A stretch of DNA of 64,000 bases from WFQV01 sp964611145. GTDB lineage: Bacteria; Bacteroidota; Ignavibacteria; Ignavibacteriales; Melioribacteraceae. Positions 26,794 to 36,768 of the stretch are shown in pieces; position 1 is the first letter of the stretch, and every line of letters starts with the position of its first letter. The position numbers and the translations under genes are program-made. Location of the stretch: contig CAZSYM010000011.1 in assembly GCA_964611145.1 (NCBI GenBank), positions 1 through 64,000 of the forward strand, written 5' to 3'. The notes beneath the pieces are model-generated. The model was not told the origin of the DNA and did not search any database. It saw only the letters and a list, made by a program, of their open reading frames with translations.

Positions 26794-28389
26794 TCAACGG
26801 CTGTTAAATTCTCGAATGATTTTGTCTATTTCGCTTTTCGAAATGCCGGAGCCTAATTTGGTTTCTTCGTTTGCGCTTTTCGATGCCGTGACCGTGGTTT
26901 TTGAAAACGGCTCCACGACGGGGTTTCCTGCGCGCGCTTTTAGTCTATCCTCAATTTCGGATAGAAAACTTTTATTTCCCGCCGCAACGGCACTGACGGT
27001 TTCGGTTGTGTCATAACTATTTACGGCATTACCTTTGTTAATTGGGTTGGATTCAAACGCCAACGTTTTGATGTTTAGTAAATGCTTTGCCGAAACGTTT
27101 TCCGAAATTATAGAACCTCCCCATGTGCCGGGTCCCAACGTCATGGAGGGCAAAAGTGGCGTTGTATATCCTACGGCGCCGAGGGAGCTGAGGGTATTGA
27201 CGACTATTCTGAACGCCGGTTTCTCCAGGGCGAATTTCATTATTATATCTTTGTCGTTTGAATGGATTACCATTGTGTGGCCTATCCCTCCGTGTTCCAA
27301 AAGCTCTATGCTTTTGTGGCATCCTTCCAGCCAACCGTCAACCGTATAGAAAGCAAGCATCGGAGAGAGCTTTTCTATCGAGAGAGGTTCTTCCTTCCCT
27401 ACGCTGTTGCATTCGGCTATCAGAACGGAAGTGTTGTCCGGAACGGAAAACCCTGCATAATTTGCAATCCATGCCGCGGGCTTTCCTACAATATCGGCAT
27501 TGATTCGACCGTTTTTGGTAACCTTTTGTTCTAACAATTTTTTTTCTTCGGGATTTACGAAATATGCGTTCAATCTTTTTGCTTCTTCGATTACTTTTTC
27601 CCGTATGGGGCGATCGACAATCATAGCCTGCTCGGAGGAACAAAGAGTCCCGTTGTCGAAAGTGGTTCCCGCAATAATATCGGCGACGGCTTTTTTGTAA
27701 TCCGCCGTTCTTTCTATGAAAGCGGGTACGTTGCCGGGACCTACGCCGTAAGCGGGTTTCCCTGCCGAATATGCGGCTTTAACCATCGGCATGCCACCCG
27801 TAGCCAAAATGACGGAAACATTTTCGTTGTGCATGAGCTCTTGAGTGCCTTGCATTGTGGGTATTGACATGCATTGGATAAGTCCTGCCGGGGCGCCAGC
27901 CTTTTCAGCCGCCTCGGCCATTACGCGCATTGCTTCCATTGTACAATTGATGGCTTTAGGGTGTGGACTTGCGACTATTGCATTTCTGGCTTTGACTGAA
28001 ATTATGGCTTTGTAGAAAGCCGTGGAGGTGGGATTTGTCGAGGGAATAAGTGCGGCAACTACTCCCATAGGCTCCGCGATTTTTACGATTTTTCCTCCTT
28101 CTTCCACGGAGATTACGCCGACGGTTTTTAAATCTTTGATTGATTCATAAACCCATTTCGAGCCGAATTCGTTTTTGAGTTTTTTATCCTCCCATTTCCC
28201 GAAGCCGGTTTCTTCCTGTGCCATTTTTGCAAGACGTTCCGCTTCTCTAACTCCCGCTTCTGCCATGGCTTGCACTACTTTGTCCACCTGCTCCTGCGTG
28301 AAATGCTTAAATTCGGCTTGAGCTTCTTTTGCCGTGCGGGTTAGATTTCTTACTTCCTGAATTGATTGCAAGTCCTTATCGAGATTCAT
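26794..28389 (-). CDS. CoA-acylating aldehyde dehydrogenase with C-terminal extension
   Basis: 531 residues. Residues 1-446 match the aldehyde dehydrogenase half of AdhE and the PduP/EutE group (FTQEQVDKVVQ, STNPTSTAFYK, SPHPKAI, catalytic Cys in FDNGTLCSSEQ, SWGG-type GTWGGSIISENV), so it should interconvert an aldehyde and its acyl-CoA with NAD(H). The alcohol dehydrogenase half is absent. After the core comes an 85-residue tail with a low-complexity Ser/Thr/Ala linker and two short amphipathic helices, the last (residues 516-531) resembling a microcompartment encapsulation peptide. No shell-protein genes are in the window. It stands alone, transcribed opposite to its neighbours. Confidence 0.88.
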   Translation of the reverse strand: MNLDKDLQSIQEVRNLTRTAKEAQAEFKHFTQEQVDKVVQAMAEAGVREAERLAKMAQEETGFGKWEDKKLKNEFGSKWVYESIKDLKTVGVISVEEGGKIVKIAEPMGVVAALIPSTNPTSTAFYKAIISVKARNAIVASPHPKAINCTMEAMRVMAEAAEKAGAPAGLIQCMSIPTMQGTQELMHNENVSVILATGGMPMVKAAYSAGKPAYGVGPGNVPAFIERTADYKKAVADIIAGTTFDNGTLCSSEQAMIVDRPIREKVIEEAKRLNAYFVNPEEKKLLEQKVTKNGRINADIVGKPAAWIANYAGFSVPDNTSVLIAECNSVGKEEPLSIEKLSPMLAFYTVDGWLEGCHKSIELLEHGGIGHTMVIHSNDKDIIMKFALEKPAFRIVVNTLSSLGAVGYTTPLLPSMTLGPGTWGGSIISENVSAKHLLNIKTLAFESNPINKGNAVNSYDTTETVSAVAAGNKSFLSEIEDRLKARAGNPVVEPFSKTTVTASKSANEETKLGSGISKSEIDKIIREFNSR

Positions 28390-28563
28390 TTCAAAGCCTT
28401 TATTTTTTTTGACGGTAAAATAAAGATTGCTTTAACAAAGCGCAATTTGCAGGGTGGAAAATATAAGGGCTTTTCTTTTTGCTTTCTTTTTGACCTTCAA
28501 ATTTTTGCCCAAAAGTGGTTTATTTTTGTTAACTTTTAAGATTAAAATTAGGAGACTTCAAGA

Positions 28564-29298
28564 ATGAAAAAATTAGTGTTAGCCTCCGTCTTTTTTGCTT
28601 TTTCTCTTATTGTGAAGGCTCAGGATTGGGACGAAAACGGGTGGACGGCGAAATTTGGTGCCGCCGGTGGCTTTCAGGGTGCGTTCTTCAAACCCGATTT
28701 GAAACCTCTTTCGAATTTTTTGAAGGAATTCGGGACATCAAAATTGGCTGATAATGGTATAGTCGGAATGGGCGGCGGCGGTTATGCTTATTTGATGATA
28801 ATTCAAAATGTAAGAATCGGGGGAATAGGATATGGCGCTTCCGCTTCGGAATCGGCAAGTATAGGAGGCGCAAATCGTGAGGCGGAATATTCGTATGGCT
28901 TCGGCGGTGTAACTTTGGAATACACGCTTCCCTTCGTGCAACATTTTGGAGTTTCTTTCGGAGCTATTATTGGCGGGGGTACCGCCGTGCTGAAATTTTA
29001 TCAGAATTCCGGCTCGGTGGATTGGACGGTTTTTTCTCATGAGTTGACAACATCGGGCGATGCGAAGGTATTTTCTCATTCTTTTAAAAACAGTTTCTTC
29101 GCCTTTGTCCCCACGTTGAATGTCGATATTCCTTTGAATAGATTTACTTCTTTAAGAATGGGAGCGGGGTATGTATTGACATTTGGCGACGAATGGAAAA
29201 TGGATAATGACGTGTCGGTGATGAACATGCCTCCCGCCTTAAAGTCAGATACATTTTTCTTAAATTTGGGTCTCTATTTCGGATTTTTTGTTTATTAA
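28564..29298 (+). CDS. Outer-membrane beta-barrel-like protein
   Basis: 244 residues with a signal peptide (cleavage near VKAQ). The mature part is glycine-rich with alternating hydrophobic strands (GIGYGASASESAS, YSYGFGGVTLEYTLPF, GVSFGAIIGGGTAV, LNLGLYFGFFVY) and ends in aromatic residues, as in small outer-membrane barrels of about eight to ten strands. No family is recognised. GGAG lies nine bases before the ATG. It precedes the polysaccharide locus with an 11-base gap to rfbB, so it may be its first gene. Confidence 0.7.
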   Translation: MKKLVLASVFFAFSLIVKAQDWDENGWTAKFGAAGGFQGAFFKPDLKPLSNFLKEFGTSKLADNGIVGMGGGGYAYLMIIQNVRIGGIGYGASASESASIGGANREAEYSYGFGGVTLEYTLPFVQHFGVSFGAIIGGGTAVLKFYQNSGSVDWTVFSHELTTSGDAKVFSHSFKNSFFAFVPTLNVDIPLNRFTSLRMGAGYVLTFGDEWKMDNDVSVMNMPPALKSDTFFLNLGLYFGFFVY

Positions 29299-29308
29299 AG
29301 GAAAAAGA

Positions 29309-30325
29309 ATGTCTAAAAAGGTCTTAGTTACAGGTGGCGCGGGATTTATCGGAAGCAATTTTCTCCATTACGTTTTGAAGGAGAGAGACGATTGGGAAAT
29401 TGTTAATTTGGATAAATTGACCTACGCCGGGAATTTGGAAAATCTTAAAGGGCTTGAAGAAAAATCCAATTATACTTTCGTAAAAGGGGATATAACGAAC
29501 AACGAGCTTGTAAATTATCTTTTTGAAAAGTATCATTTCGACTATGTTGTGAACTTTGCGGCTGAGTCTCATGTGGATAGAAGTATTCTCGGTTCGGAAG
29601 TTTTTTTTAGAACAAACGTGATAGGAACCAATGTTTTATTGGAAGCCTCACGCCGCTTCGATGTTGAAAGGTTTTTACAAGTTTCAACGGACGAAGTTTA
29701 TGGAAGTTTGGGAGAAAGCGGACTTTTTACGGAGAGTACACCTCTTTCGCCTAATAGCCCTTATTCGTCCAGCAAGGCGGCGGCGGATATGATGGCAAAA
29801 GCCTTTCATCATACTTACGGTTTGCCGGTTGTCATAACCCGCTGTTCCAATAATTACGGTCCCTATCAATTCCCCGAAAAATTGATTCCCTTGATGATTA
29901 TCAATGCTTTGCATAATAAAGAGCTTCCCGTGTACGGGGACGGTTTGAACGTACGCGATTGGATTTATGTGATTGACCATAATAAGGCGATTGAGAGGGT
30001 TTTAGAACATGGACGAGAAGGAGAGGTTTATAATATTGGTGCCAGCAGGGAAATGAAAAATATCGAGATTGTAAAATTGATACTGAAAATTCTCGGCAAG
30101 CCGGAAAGCTTGATTAAATTTGTGAAAGATCGTCCCGGGCATGACAGACGTTATGCCATCGATTCGACAAAAATACAAAATGAGCTGGGTTGGAAGCCGG
30201 AGTATGAATTTGAGGAGGCAATAGTCAAAACCGTTGAGTGGTACCAAAAGAACAGAAGTTGGTGGGAAAGAATTATCTCCGGTGAATATCAAGAATATTA
30301 TGAAAAACAATATGGTAGAAGGTAA
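29309..30325 (+). CDS. rfbB: dTDP-glucose 4,6-dehydratase RfbB
   Basis: 338-residue short-chain-dehydrogenase-type enzyme that makes dTDP-4-keto-6-deoxyglucose for deoxyhexose synthesis. Seen: NAD-binding TGGAGFIGSNF, ESHVDRS, the STDEVYG and YSSSKAA catalytic motifs, and NNYGPYQFPEKLIP. An upstream in-frame TTG at 29288 overlaps the previous gene; the ATG at 29309 with AAAGGA is preferred. The companion genes rfbA, rfbC and rfbD are not in the window, so dTDP-sugar synthesis must be completed elsewhere. Confidence 0.95.
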   Translation: MSKKVLVTGGAGFIGSNFLHYVLKERDDWEIVNLDKLTYAGNLENLKGLEEKSNYTFVKGDITNNELVNYLFEKYHFDYVVNFAAESHVDRSILGSEVFFRTNVIGTNVLLEASRRFDVERFLQVSTDEVYGSLGESGLFTESTPLSPNSPYSSSKAAADMMAKAFHHTYGLPVVITRCSNNYGPYQFPEKLIPLMIINALHNKELPVYGDGLNVRDWIYVIDHNKAIERVLEHGREGEVYNIGASREMKNIEIVKLILKILGKPESLIKFVKDRPGHDRRYAIDSTKIQNELGWKPEYEFEEAIVKTVEWYQKNRSWWERIISGEYQEYYEKQYGRR

Positions 30326-30328
30326 AAA

Positions 30329-31759
30329 ATGAAGAAAAACTTTCTTGTGTTTTATCTTGTTTTATTTTTTACGGGTGTGATATCGGCACAAAGCGGGACA
30401 GTTCAACCCAATACCTCGCTTGGAGATTTATCCTCCGTATTAAGCGGCATAAGTGTGACGATAGGCGGGAGTTTTATTGTGAACGGTACTTTCCCCGCGG
30501 CGGCAACGGAGCGCGTGGACCAATTCGTAACTCGCATCTATAACCAAGCGAAAATTGAAAATCTCTCTCTTGCCCGTGACGGCGGCACTTTTAAAATGCT
30601 CCAAGAGCAATTTGGCGACTATGCCAAAAGGCATATTAAACTTGTTTCTCAAAACGGCGAAGTTAGATATTTGGATTTGCTTAAATTTAGATTGACGGGG
30701 GATTATTCTCAAAACCCTTATCTGAAAAACGGTGATGTGCTTATTTTTCCGAAATTGGACTTGGAAAGAAATTTTGTCGAGATTAACGGTGCCGTTAACA
30801 ATCCTACAAAGTTTCAGTTTGTGGAAGGAGATAAACTCTCCGATGCGATTCTTTTTGCACAAGGTATCAATAAAGCTTATGACAATGTGCGCTATGCCGA
30901 AATTTCTCGCTTAAATGCCGACGGTACGCAACATTCGATTATTAAGGTAAAAATTTCCGACGACGTCCCTTTGAAGGTTGGAGACAGAATTAGAATCCTG
31001 GCGGAGGAAACTTATCGGAAAGATTATTATGTAACCGTCGAAGGCGAGGTGAAAACTCCGGGTACTATTTTTATCACAAAAGATTCCACAACGATTTATG
31101 ATGTAATTAAAGAAGCTGGCGGATTTACTCCTAAAGCGGATTTGGCAAACGCTCTTATCTTAAGGGGCAATTATTTATTTAATACAAGTATTCGAAATAC
31201 TCCTCAGGAAATATTACGCCGCCAATTCTTTTCCGACAATATTGATTTGATGATGATGCAACGCATGGCGAATATTTCCCAAGAAGACTCGTTGTTTTTC
31301 CTTGTGGATAACAGATTAAGACTTTCGCGAGGGAATATAAATGTGGATTTCACCAAAGTTCTCGACCCAACGTCCAAGGATAGCAAGGTCTTGGTACGTA
31401 ATGGCGATTATATTTATGTGCCTAAAAAACAGAACCTTGTTTATGTTTTCGGACAAGTGATGAATCCGGGTTATACCGAGTATAAGCCTGGCGAAAAGTA
31501 TGATTATTATATACGACTTGCTGGGGGACTTGGTAAAACCGCACGCGGAGATGTTTATTTAATCAAAAATAAAACGCGCGCATGGATTGAACTTACGGAA
31601 GAAGAAAATTATGAAATCGAACCCGGGGATTTGATTTGGGCGCCGAAATCTCCTTACAGAGATTTCGATTATTATTTGCAGCGCGTTTCCACTTACACTT
31701 CTATTGTTGGAAGTATAGCAACCGTTATTTTGTTGATATATCAAATGATGAAAAAGTAA
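30329..31759 (+). CDS. Polysaccharide export protein with SLBB domains
   Basis: 476 residues. Signal peptide (cleaved after VISAQ), then an N-terminal region and three SLBB-like repeats (about 145-235 VEINGAVNNPTKFQF, 235-330 VTVEGEVKTPGTIFI, 365-450 VYVFGQVMNPGYTEY), with a C-terminal hydrophobic helix (about 448-470). This is the layout of Wza-related periplasmic/outer-membrane export proteins. It lacks a lipobox Cys, unlike E. coli Wza; the C-terminal helix may anchor or span the membrane. It is followed ten bases later by the chain-length gene. Confidence 0.85.
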   Translation: MKKNFLVFYLVLFFTGVISAQSGTVQPNTSLGDLSSVLSGISVTIGGSFIVNGTFPAAATERVDQFVTRIYNQAKIENLSLARDGGTFKMLQEQFGDYAKRHIKLVSQNGEVRYLDLLKFRLTGDYSQNPYLKNGDVLIFPKLDLERNFVEINGAVNNPTKFQFVEGDKLSDAILFAQGINKAYDNVRYAEISRLNADGTQHSIIKVKISDDVPLKVGDRIRILAEETYRKDYYVTVEGEVKTPGTIFITKDSTTIYDVIKEAGGFTPKADLANALILRGNYLFNTSIRNTPQEILRRQFFSDNIDLMMMQRMANISQEDSLFFLVDNRLRLSRGNINVDFTKVLDPTSKDSKVLVRNGDYIYVPKKQNLVYVFGQVMNPGYTEYKPGEKYDYYIRLAGGLGKTARGDVYLIKNKTRAWIELTEEENYEIEPGDLIWAPKSPYRDFDYYLQRVSTYTSIVGSIATVILLIYQMMKK

Positions 31760-31769
31760 GGAAAAACGA

Positions 31770-32957
31770 ATGGAAGAGAAAAGAAATTTTTCCGACTATA
31801 TCAGTGTGCTTTTGAAATGGAAGAAGTTCATCCTTATTATGCTTTTGTTTTGGGGTATAATCATTACTGCCATCACTTTTTTAATTCCCGAAAAATATCA
31901 ATCTACCGCGACCGTTATGGTTTCCTCTAATTCGGGAGGAATTAGCGCACAATTATCCGGTATGTTATCAGATGTCACTTCGTTATTGGGAGTCGGTGGA
32001 GGTAATTCTGGCTCGCCGGTGGATAGAATGTTGGGGATTTTTTCGAGTAGGACGTTAAAACTTCGATTGATTCAAAAATTCAATTTGATAGATTATTATG
32101 AATTGAACAATTACAAAATTGATAAATCTTTGAAAAGACTCGATGAGGATTTTACTTCCGAGCTGGACGAAAATGGCATGATACGAATTTCTTGTATAAA
32201 TAAAAGGCCGAAATTAGCGAGGGAGATTCTGAATTATGCTATTTTTTTGGCGGATAGCATGAATCAATTTATTGCTCATGAGAAGGCGAAAGCTTATAGG
32301 CAATTTGTTGAAAAACGTTATAATAAAGCTATTAATGATTTGAAAAAAGCCGAGGAAGAGCTGAAGGAATTTCAAAAAAAGACGGGACTTTATGTATTAC
32401 CGGATCAATTGACCATAATATTACAATCCATTGCTCAGATGGAAAGCAGACTTTATGAAAAGGAAATGATGTTGGAATTGGCTAAAAAATTGAACACTTT
32501 TTCCAAACCTCAGATGAGTATGTTGGAGGAGGAAATAAAGCTTCTCAAAGGACAATTGAACGATATGAAGAACGGGAAAACCGATAAGTCCATTACATAT
32601 TATCCCTTGAAAAATCTTCCCGAGGATTTTCAAAAATATTCCGAAATATTCAGAGAGTTTGAGCTTCAGAAAAAAATTCTGGAAACTTTAACTCCCATTT
32701 ACGAACAGGCATTAATGGACGAGCAAAAAGATATTCCTTCCTTGGTTGTTTTGGATAAACCTTTTGTGCCCGAATTAAAATATTCTCCCAAGAAGGCTCA
32801 AATCATTATTTTGTTTGAGCTTTTAATTTTTCTGGTCTTGATTTTCCTTGCCTTCGAAGGAGAAAAGTACCTGCAAAATCCTCCTCGTAATTTGTATGAA
32901 CAGTACCGACGTAGATTTTTTGACTTTTTTGTTAAGGTTTTGAGATTAAAGTTCTAA
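31770..32957 (+). CDS. Wzz-type polysaccharide chain-length regulator
   Basis: 395-residue polysaccharide co-polymerase. Two transmembrane helices (about 20-40 and 345-367) flank a large periplasmic domain with a coiled-coil region (about 180-260: KRYNKAINDLKKAEEELKEF). The PEKYQSTATVMV stretch after the first helix is the Wzz motif, and PKKA near the second helix is the usual proline-rich segment. No cytoplasmic tyrosine kinase domain is attached, so it is of the Wzz/PCP-1 kind. Confidence 0.88.
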   Translation: MEEKRNFSDYISVLLKWKKFILIMLLFWGIIITAITFLIPEKYQSTATVMVSSNSGGISAQLSGMLSDVTSLLGVGGGNSGSPVDRMLGIFSSRTLKLRLIQKFNLIDYYELNNYKIDKSLKRLDEDFTSELDENGMIRISCINKRPKLAREILNYAIFLADSMNQFIAHEKAKAYRQFVEKRYNKAINDLKKAEEELKEFQKKTGLYVLPDQLTIILQSIAQMESRLYEKEMMLELAKKLNTFSKPQMSMLEEEIKLLKGQLNDMKNGKTDKSITYYPLKNLPEDFQKYSEIFREFELQKKILETLTPIYEQALMDEQKDIPSLVVLDKPFVPELKYSPKKAQIIILFELLIFLVLIFLAFEGEKYLQNPPRNLYEQYRRRFFDFFVKVLRLKF

Positions 32958-32958
32958 G

Positions 32959-34278
32959 ATGACAATTATACTTGTAAGTTTTGTTGGTATATCGGCTGTA
33001 TGGGTGAGTTTTGTGCTTTTCAAAAAGGTGTTTAACCCCATATCCTTTTATACGGCAATTTGGGCTTTTATTGTTTTGATGTTCGAATTAAAATTGATTT
33101 ACTTTTATCCCTTGAGCGTTATGACGTGGCTTTTCCTTGCCGCTTCGTATCTTGCTTTTGTTTTGGGTGTGATAATTCACTTCTCCGCTCGTGGCGTTTT
33201 TGGAAATGGTTTTCACGTTTCCGCTTCCCAGGAAAAGAAATTCGATATTGTTCTTTTTGAAAAAATCTTGAAGAAGTTATTGGTGATTTTTACCGTTATA
33301 GGTGTTATCGCTTCGCTTCAGATGTGGTATGTATTGCTTGGACTTTTCGGTTCCGTGCCGAAGGTTTTGATGAATTCATATAAAATTTATCATATGCGTC
33401 ATGAAGGCGAGTTGGTGGGAGTCTGGCCCTATGTTTGGATGTTTGCTTACTTTGCCGTATTTCTTTCCGGCATGTACATGGCGGTCAAGGGGAAATTATC
33501 CGTATGGGGAATAATAGCTCTCTTATCGGTGATTATTAGGGAAATCGCCCGCTTTTCTCGGCAAGGTATTTTGGTGGGATTATTAGAGCTTTTTGTTAGT
33601 TTTATTTTAATGCGCTATTTCCTCAACGCTAAGAATATTAAAGTGAAATTTAACAGAAAGCATATAATGGTTGCCACGACGCTTATTCTGAGTTTGGTGA
33701 TAATTGCCGCAGGCTTGATAAGGGTTTTGAGAAATAAGAGCGAAGATTACGGAGGCACTTCTCGTGTTCTTAGGAGCTATAGTGGAGGATTGATAATTTC
33801 GCCTCAGGTCTATTTTTATTTCGCTTCTCAAATAGGAGTGTTCAATAAGTTCCTGGAAGAGGACAAAGAGCGATATCCTGTCGGCAGCAGTACTTTCATG
33901 CCTGTCTATAAATTTTTGGCGAAGGTGGGATTGGTAGATAAAATAGATACTCAGCATAAGGGCTACATGATTCCCAATTGGTCGAACACGGGGACGTACC
34001 TTCGGGATGTTTATAATGATTTTGGGGTAAGCGGGATAGTTCTTATCCCGTTTTTGTTGGGACTTTTGTTAACCCATTATTGGCAGAAATTTTTTGAGTA
34101 TGGTAAGTTTAAAGATTTGGTGATATTGCATCATCTTTTTGTGATAGTGGGAATATCCTTTTTTATCTTTGCAACAAGGATGTTGGTGGTCTCTTTAGGT
34201 GGTTTTTTCCTTTATTTCCTTATGAAAAGTATCGATGCGCGTGTGAGGATACAATTAAAAATGGCGGGTGATAATTGA
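32959..34278 (+). CDS. O-antigen/exopolysaccharide polymerase (Wzy-like)
   Basis: 439-residue polytopic membrane protein with about ten to twelve helices and a long periplasmic loop (about 255-355) holding many charged and aromatic residues, the shape expected of oligosaccharide repeat-unit polymerases. Sequence identity in this family is always low, so the call rests on topology and place between Wzz and Wzx. The start follows the Wzz stop by one base; the end overlaps the flippase start. Confidence 0.7.
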   Translation: MTIILVSFVGISAVWVSFVLFKKVFNPISFYTAIWAFIVLMFELKLIYFYPLSVMTWLFLAASYLAFVLGVIIHFSARGVFGNGFHVSASQEKKFDIVLFEKILKKLLVIFTVIGVIASLQMWYVLLGLFGSVPKVLMNSYKIYHMRHEGELVGVWPYVWMFAYFAVFLSGMYMAVKGKLSVWGIIALLSVIIREIARFSRQGILVGLLELFVSFILMRYFLNAKNIKVKFNRKHIMVATTLILSLVIIAAGLIRVLRNKSEDYGGTSRVLRSYSGGLIISPQVYFYFASQIGVFNKFLEEDKERYPVGSSTFMPVYKFLAKVGLVDKIDTQHKGYMIPNWSNTGTYLRDVYNDFGVSGIVLIPFLLGLLLTHYWQKFFEYGKFKDLVILHHLFVIVGISFFIFATRMLVVSLGGFFLYFLMKSIDARVRIQLKMAGDN

Positions 34279-35564
34279 AAAGCGGTTTTGTTAGAAATTT
34301 TTTGCTCACCGGTTCGTCAACGGTTGCGATTATTGTTTTTTCGATTGTCAACAATATAGTTGTGACCAGATGGATTGGGGTCGAGAACAGGGGTATTTAT
34401 GGTGTGGCTCTGAATCTGATGATGTTTATGAATCTTTTGTTTGGCGAAGGAGTTAGGCGAAGTAACACGGTTATCGTTTCGGAGGCAAAGGAAAGTTATT
34501 CTTCCGTGCTCTATTTGAATCTATTGCTTTTCTTTGTGTTAATCGTGGTGGGAATTGTGCTTGCTTATTTTTACGGATTCTTCTATGCCGTTTTTCCGAA
34601 CATCGAGTTTAAAATATATGTGCTGATGATTATTTCCGCTATATTCTTTATTATGTGGAATTCCGTCCAGGGAATTTATTTGGGGCTGGGTAATATTATC
34701 GTTTATAATTTGATACCTTTGTCCGCCGTCTTTTTGATTATGCTGGCTAATGTTGTCGGTATCTATTTTTTCCAAATAAACTTGGAAGGAATTTTTCTTA
34801 ATATATTGATTGTTTATTTACTGGTTTTTTTAATTCCTTTTCTTGCTCTTTTCGGCAGAAAAAGTTTTGGGAAGGGGAAAATAAATTTCGGGAAGGATAA
34901 TTTCTTTCTGGTGTTGAAGGCAACATTTTCTTCGCTGGGGGTTTTTACTTTCAAGCGTTCTAATATTTTCTTTGTGAACAACATTTTAGGTGCTTATGAT
35001 GCCGGTTTGTATTCCGTTGCGAATATTTTCAGCGATTTGGTTCAGAAATTGCCAAACGTAGCGGGAATTCTGGTTTTCTCCGATTCCGCCAAAAAACACA
35101 CGAAGGAATTTAATGCGCGGGTTACTTCTCTTGTGCGAGTAACTTTTTTTTTGAATCTCATTGTAATCCTTGTCTTGTTTCTTTGGGGGAGAGAAATTAT
35201 TGAGCTTGTTTTCGGCGCTAAGTTCGGAGGAGCTAATGTGATTCTCGAGTTTATGTTGCTGGGCTTTGGAATATCGGCGCCGACAACCATTTTACATGCG
35301 TTTTTTATGGGCAAGGGTTTTCCTCGTAAAATGGTTCTTTACAATACGATTACCGCAATATTAGCGATTGTGCTGAACTTTGTATTTGTTAAATACTTGG
35401 GCGTCAAGGGCGCTGGTATTAGTTATTCGTTGAGTTTTCTTATTTGGGGAGTGTTGTTTTACGCATATTATGCCAAGTTTACCGATACGAGTTTATACGA
35501 TTTGATTGTGATAAAGAAAAGCGATTTTTCTTTTATGCTTGAATTGTTAAAAAAATTAAGGTGA
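34275..35564 (+). CDS. Polysaccharide flippase (Wzx family)
   Basis: 429-residue MATE/MOP-superfamily protein with about twelve to fourteen transmembrane helices and the N-terminal NFLLTGSSTVA segment typical of lipid-linked repeat-unit flippases. It uses a TTG start that overlaps the stop of the polymerase gene (TTGA at 34275-34278), so the two are coupled. A second, only distantly similar flippase lies at 46187. Confidence 0.85.
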   Translation: MKSGFVRNFLLTGSSTVAIIVFSIVNNIVVTRWIGVENRGIYGVALNLMMFMNLLFGEGVRRSNTVIVSEAKESYSSVLYLNLLLFFVLIVVGIVLAYFYGFFYAVFPNIEFKIYVLMIISAIFFIMWNSVQGIYLGLGNIIVYNLIPLSAVFLIMLANVVGIYFFQINLEGIFLNILIVYLLVFLIPFLALFGRKSFGKGKINFGKDNFFLVLKATFSSLGVFTFKRSNIFFVNNILGAYDAGLYSVANIFSDLVQKLPNVAGILVFSDSAKKHTKEFNARVTSLVRVTFFLNLIVILVLFLWGREIIELVFGAKFGGANVILEFMLLGFGISAPTTILHAFFMGKGFPRKMVLYNTITAILAIVLNFVFVKYLGVKGAGISYSLSFLIWGVLFYAYYAKFTDTSLYDLIVIKKSDFSFMLELLKKLR

Positions 35565-35586
35565 TGCAATCGAAAAGCACGGAAAG

Positions 35587-36768
35587 TTGAAAATACTTGT
35601 CTTGGCGTCAATGTATCCTAATTCTGTGATTTACTTGTCGGGAATTTTTATTCACGAGCAGGTGAAAGAATTGAAAAAGTTAGGCGTTGACGTCGAGGTT
35701 GTTGCTTGGGTGCCATGGTCACCGCCCATCTTGAGATATTTAAAGCGAAAGTGGAAATTGTTGGCTAAAATTCCCCCTGTGGAAGTGTTGGATGATATAA
35801 CGGTATATCACCCGCGTTATATTGCATTTCCCAAAGGCTTTTTGAAAGGTTATTGGCCTCGAATTTGCCTTGCCAGTGCTGTTCGTTTTTTTAGGAGAAA
35901 AGGAATTAAGCTTCAGGATGTGGACTTGTTTCATGCACAGGGGGCTTTGCCCGAAGATTATGCGGGATATCTCTTGGCGAAAAGATTTGATAAGCCTTTT
36001 GTTTTAACGGTTCACGGCGGTTCGGTGTATGCTACAATTAGAAAGAAAAGCCATTTTAAGAAATCCAAAATTGCCATTCTAAATGCCGATGCCGTGATTG
36101 CGGTTTCCCGAAAGGTAAAAGAAAGAATCGAGAAATTTACCGGACGGCGAGAAAATGTTTATGTGGTTTATAATGGATTTAAAAGCAAAGAAGTAAAAGA
36201 AACGATAAAAAAAGAGCCGAACGAAATTGTTCTTCTTTTCGGAGCGACTTTGATTGAGCGGAAAGGGTGTATTTATTTACTTAGAGCATTTGCCCGACTT
36301 TTGCGCAAATATGCAAATCTTAAATTATGGATAGCAGGCGGCGGACCTCTTTTGGAAGAGATGAAAAAAGCCTCGCATGATTTGGGTGTTGAAGCTTCGA
36401 CTTATTTTTGGGGAACGGTTTCGCATGAGAAAATGCTGGCACTGATGTCTTCTTGCGATATTTTTGTCCTGCCGAGTTGGGACGAAGCGTTTGGAGTGGT
36501 TTATTTGGAAGCAATGTCGTTTAAAAAACCGATAATCGGTGTGGAAGGCGAAGGAATAAGTGATATTGTGGAAGATGGTAACAATGGCTTGCTGGTAAAA
36601 CCGCGCGATGTGAACTCATTAGTGGAAAAGTTAACAATGCTTGTTGAGAACGAAGAATTACGCAGAGAAATTGGTTTGCGGGGTTATGAAACAACTAAAA
36701 AAATGACGTGGCGTAGAAATGCGGAACTTAATATTGAGATTTATAGAAAGGTATTGAAGAATGGGTAA
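35587..36768 (+). CDS. Glycosyltransferase family 4
   Basis: 393 residues of GT-B fold. N-terminal MKILVLASMYPNSVIYLSGIFIHEQV and the donor-site motif EAFGVVYLEAMSFKKPIIG (E-x7-E) mark GT4. FGATLIERKG precedes the sugar-nucleotide domain. The sugar is unknown. Start codon is TTG at 35587. It overlaps the next GT4 gene by eight bases. Confidence 0.87.
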   Translation: MKILVLASMYPNSVIYLSGIFIHEQVKELKKLGVDVEVVAWVPWSPPILRYLKRKWKLLAKIPPVEVLDDITVYHPRYIAFPKGFLKGYWPRICLASAVRFFRRKGIKLQDVDLFHAQGALPEDYAGYLLAKRFDKPFVLTVHGGSVYATIRKKSHFKKSKIAILNADAVIAVSRKVKERIEKFTGRRENVYVVYNGFKSKEVKETIKKEPNEIVLLFGATLIERKGCIYLLRAFARLLRKYANLKLWIAGGGPLLEEMKKASHDLGVEASTYFWGTVSHEKMLALMSSCDIFVLPSWDEAFGVVYLEAMSFKKPIIGVEGEGISDIVEDGNNGLLVKPRDVNSLVEKLTMLVENEELRREIGLRGYETTKKMTWRRNAELNIEIYRKVLKNG

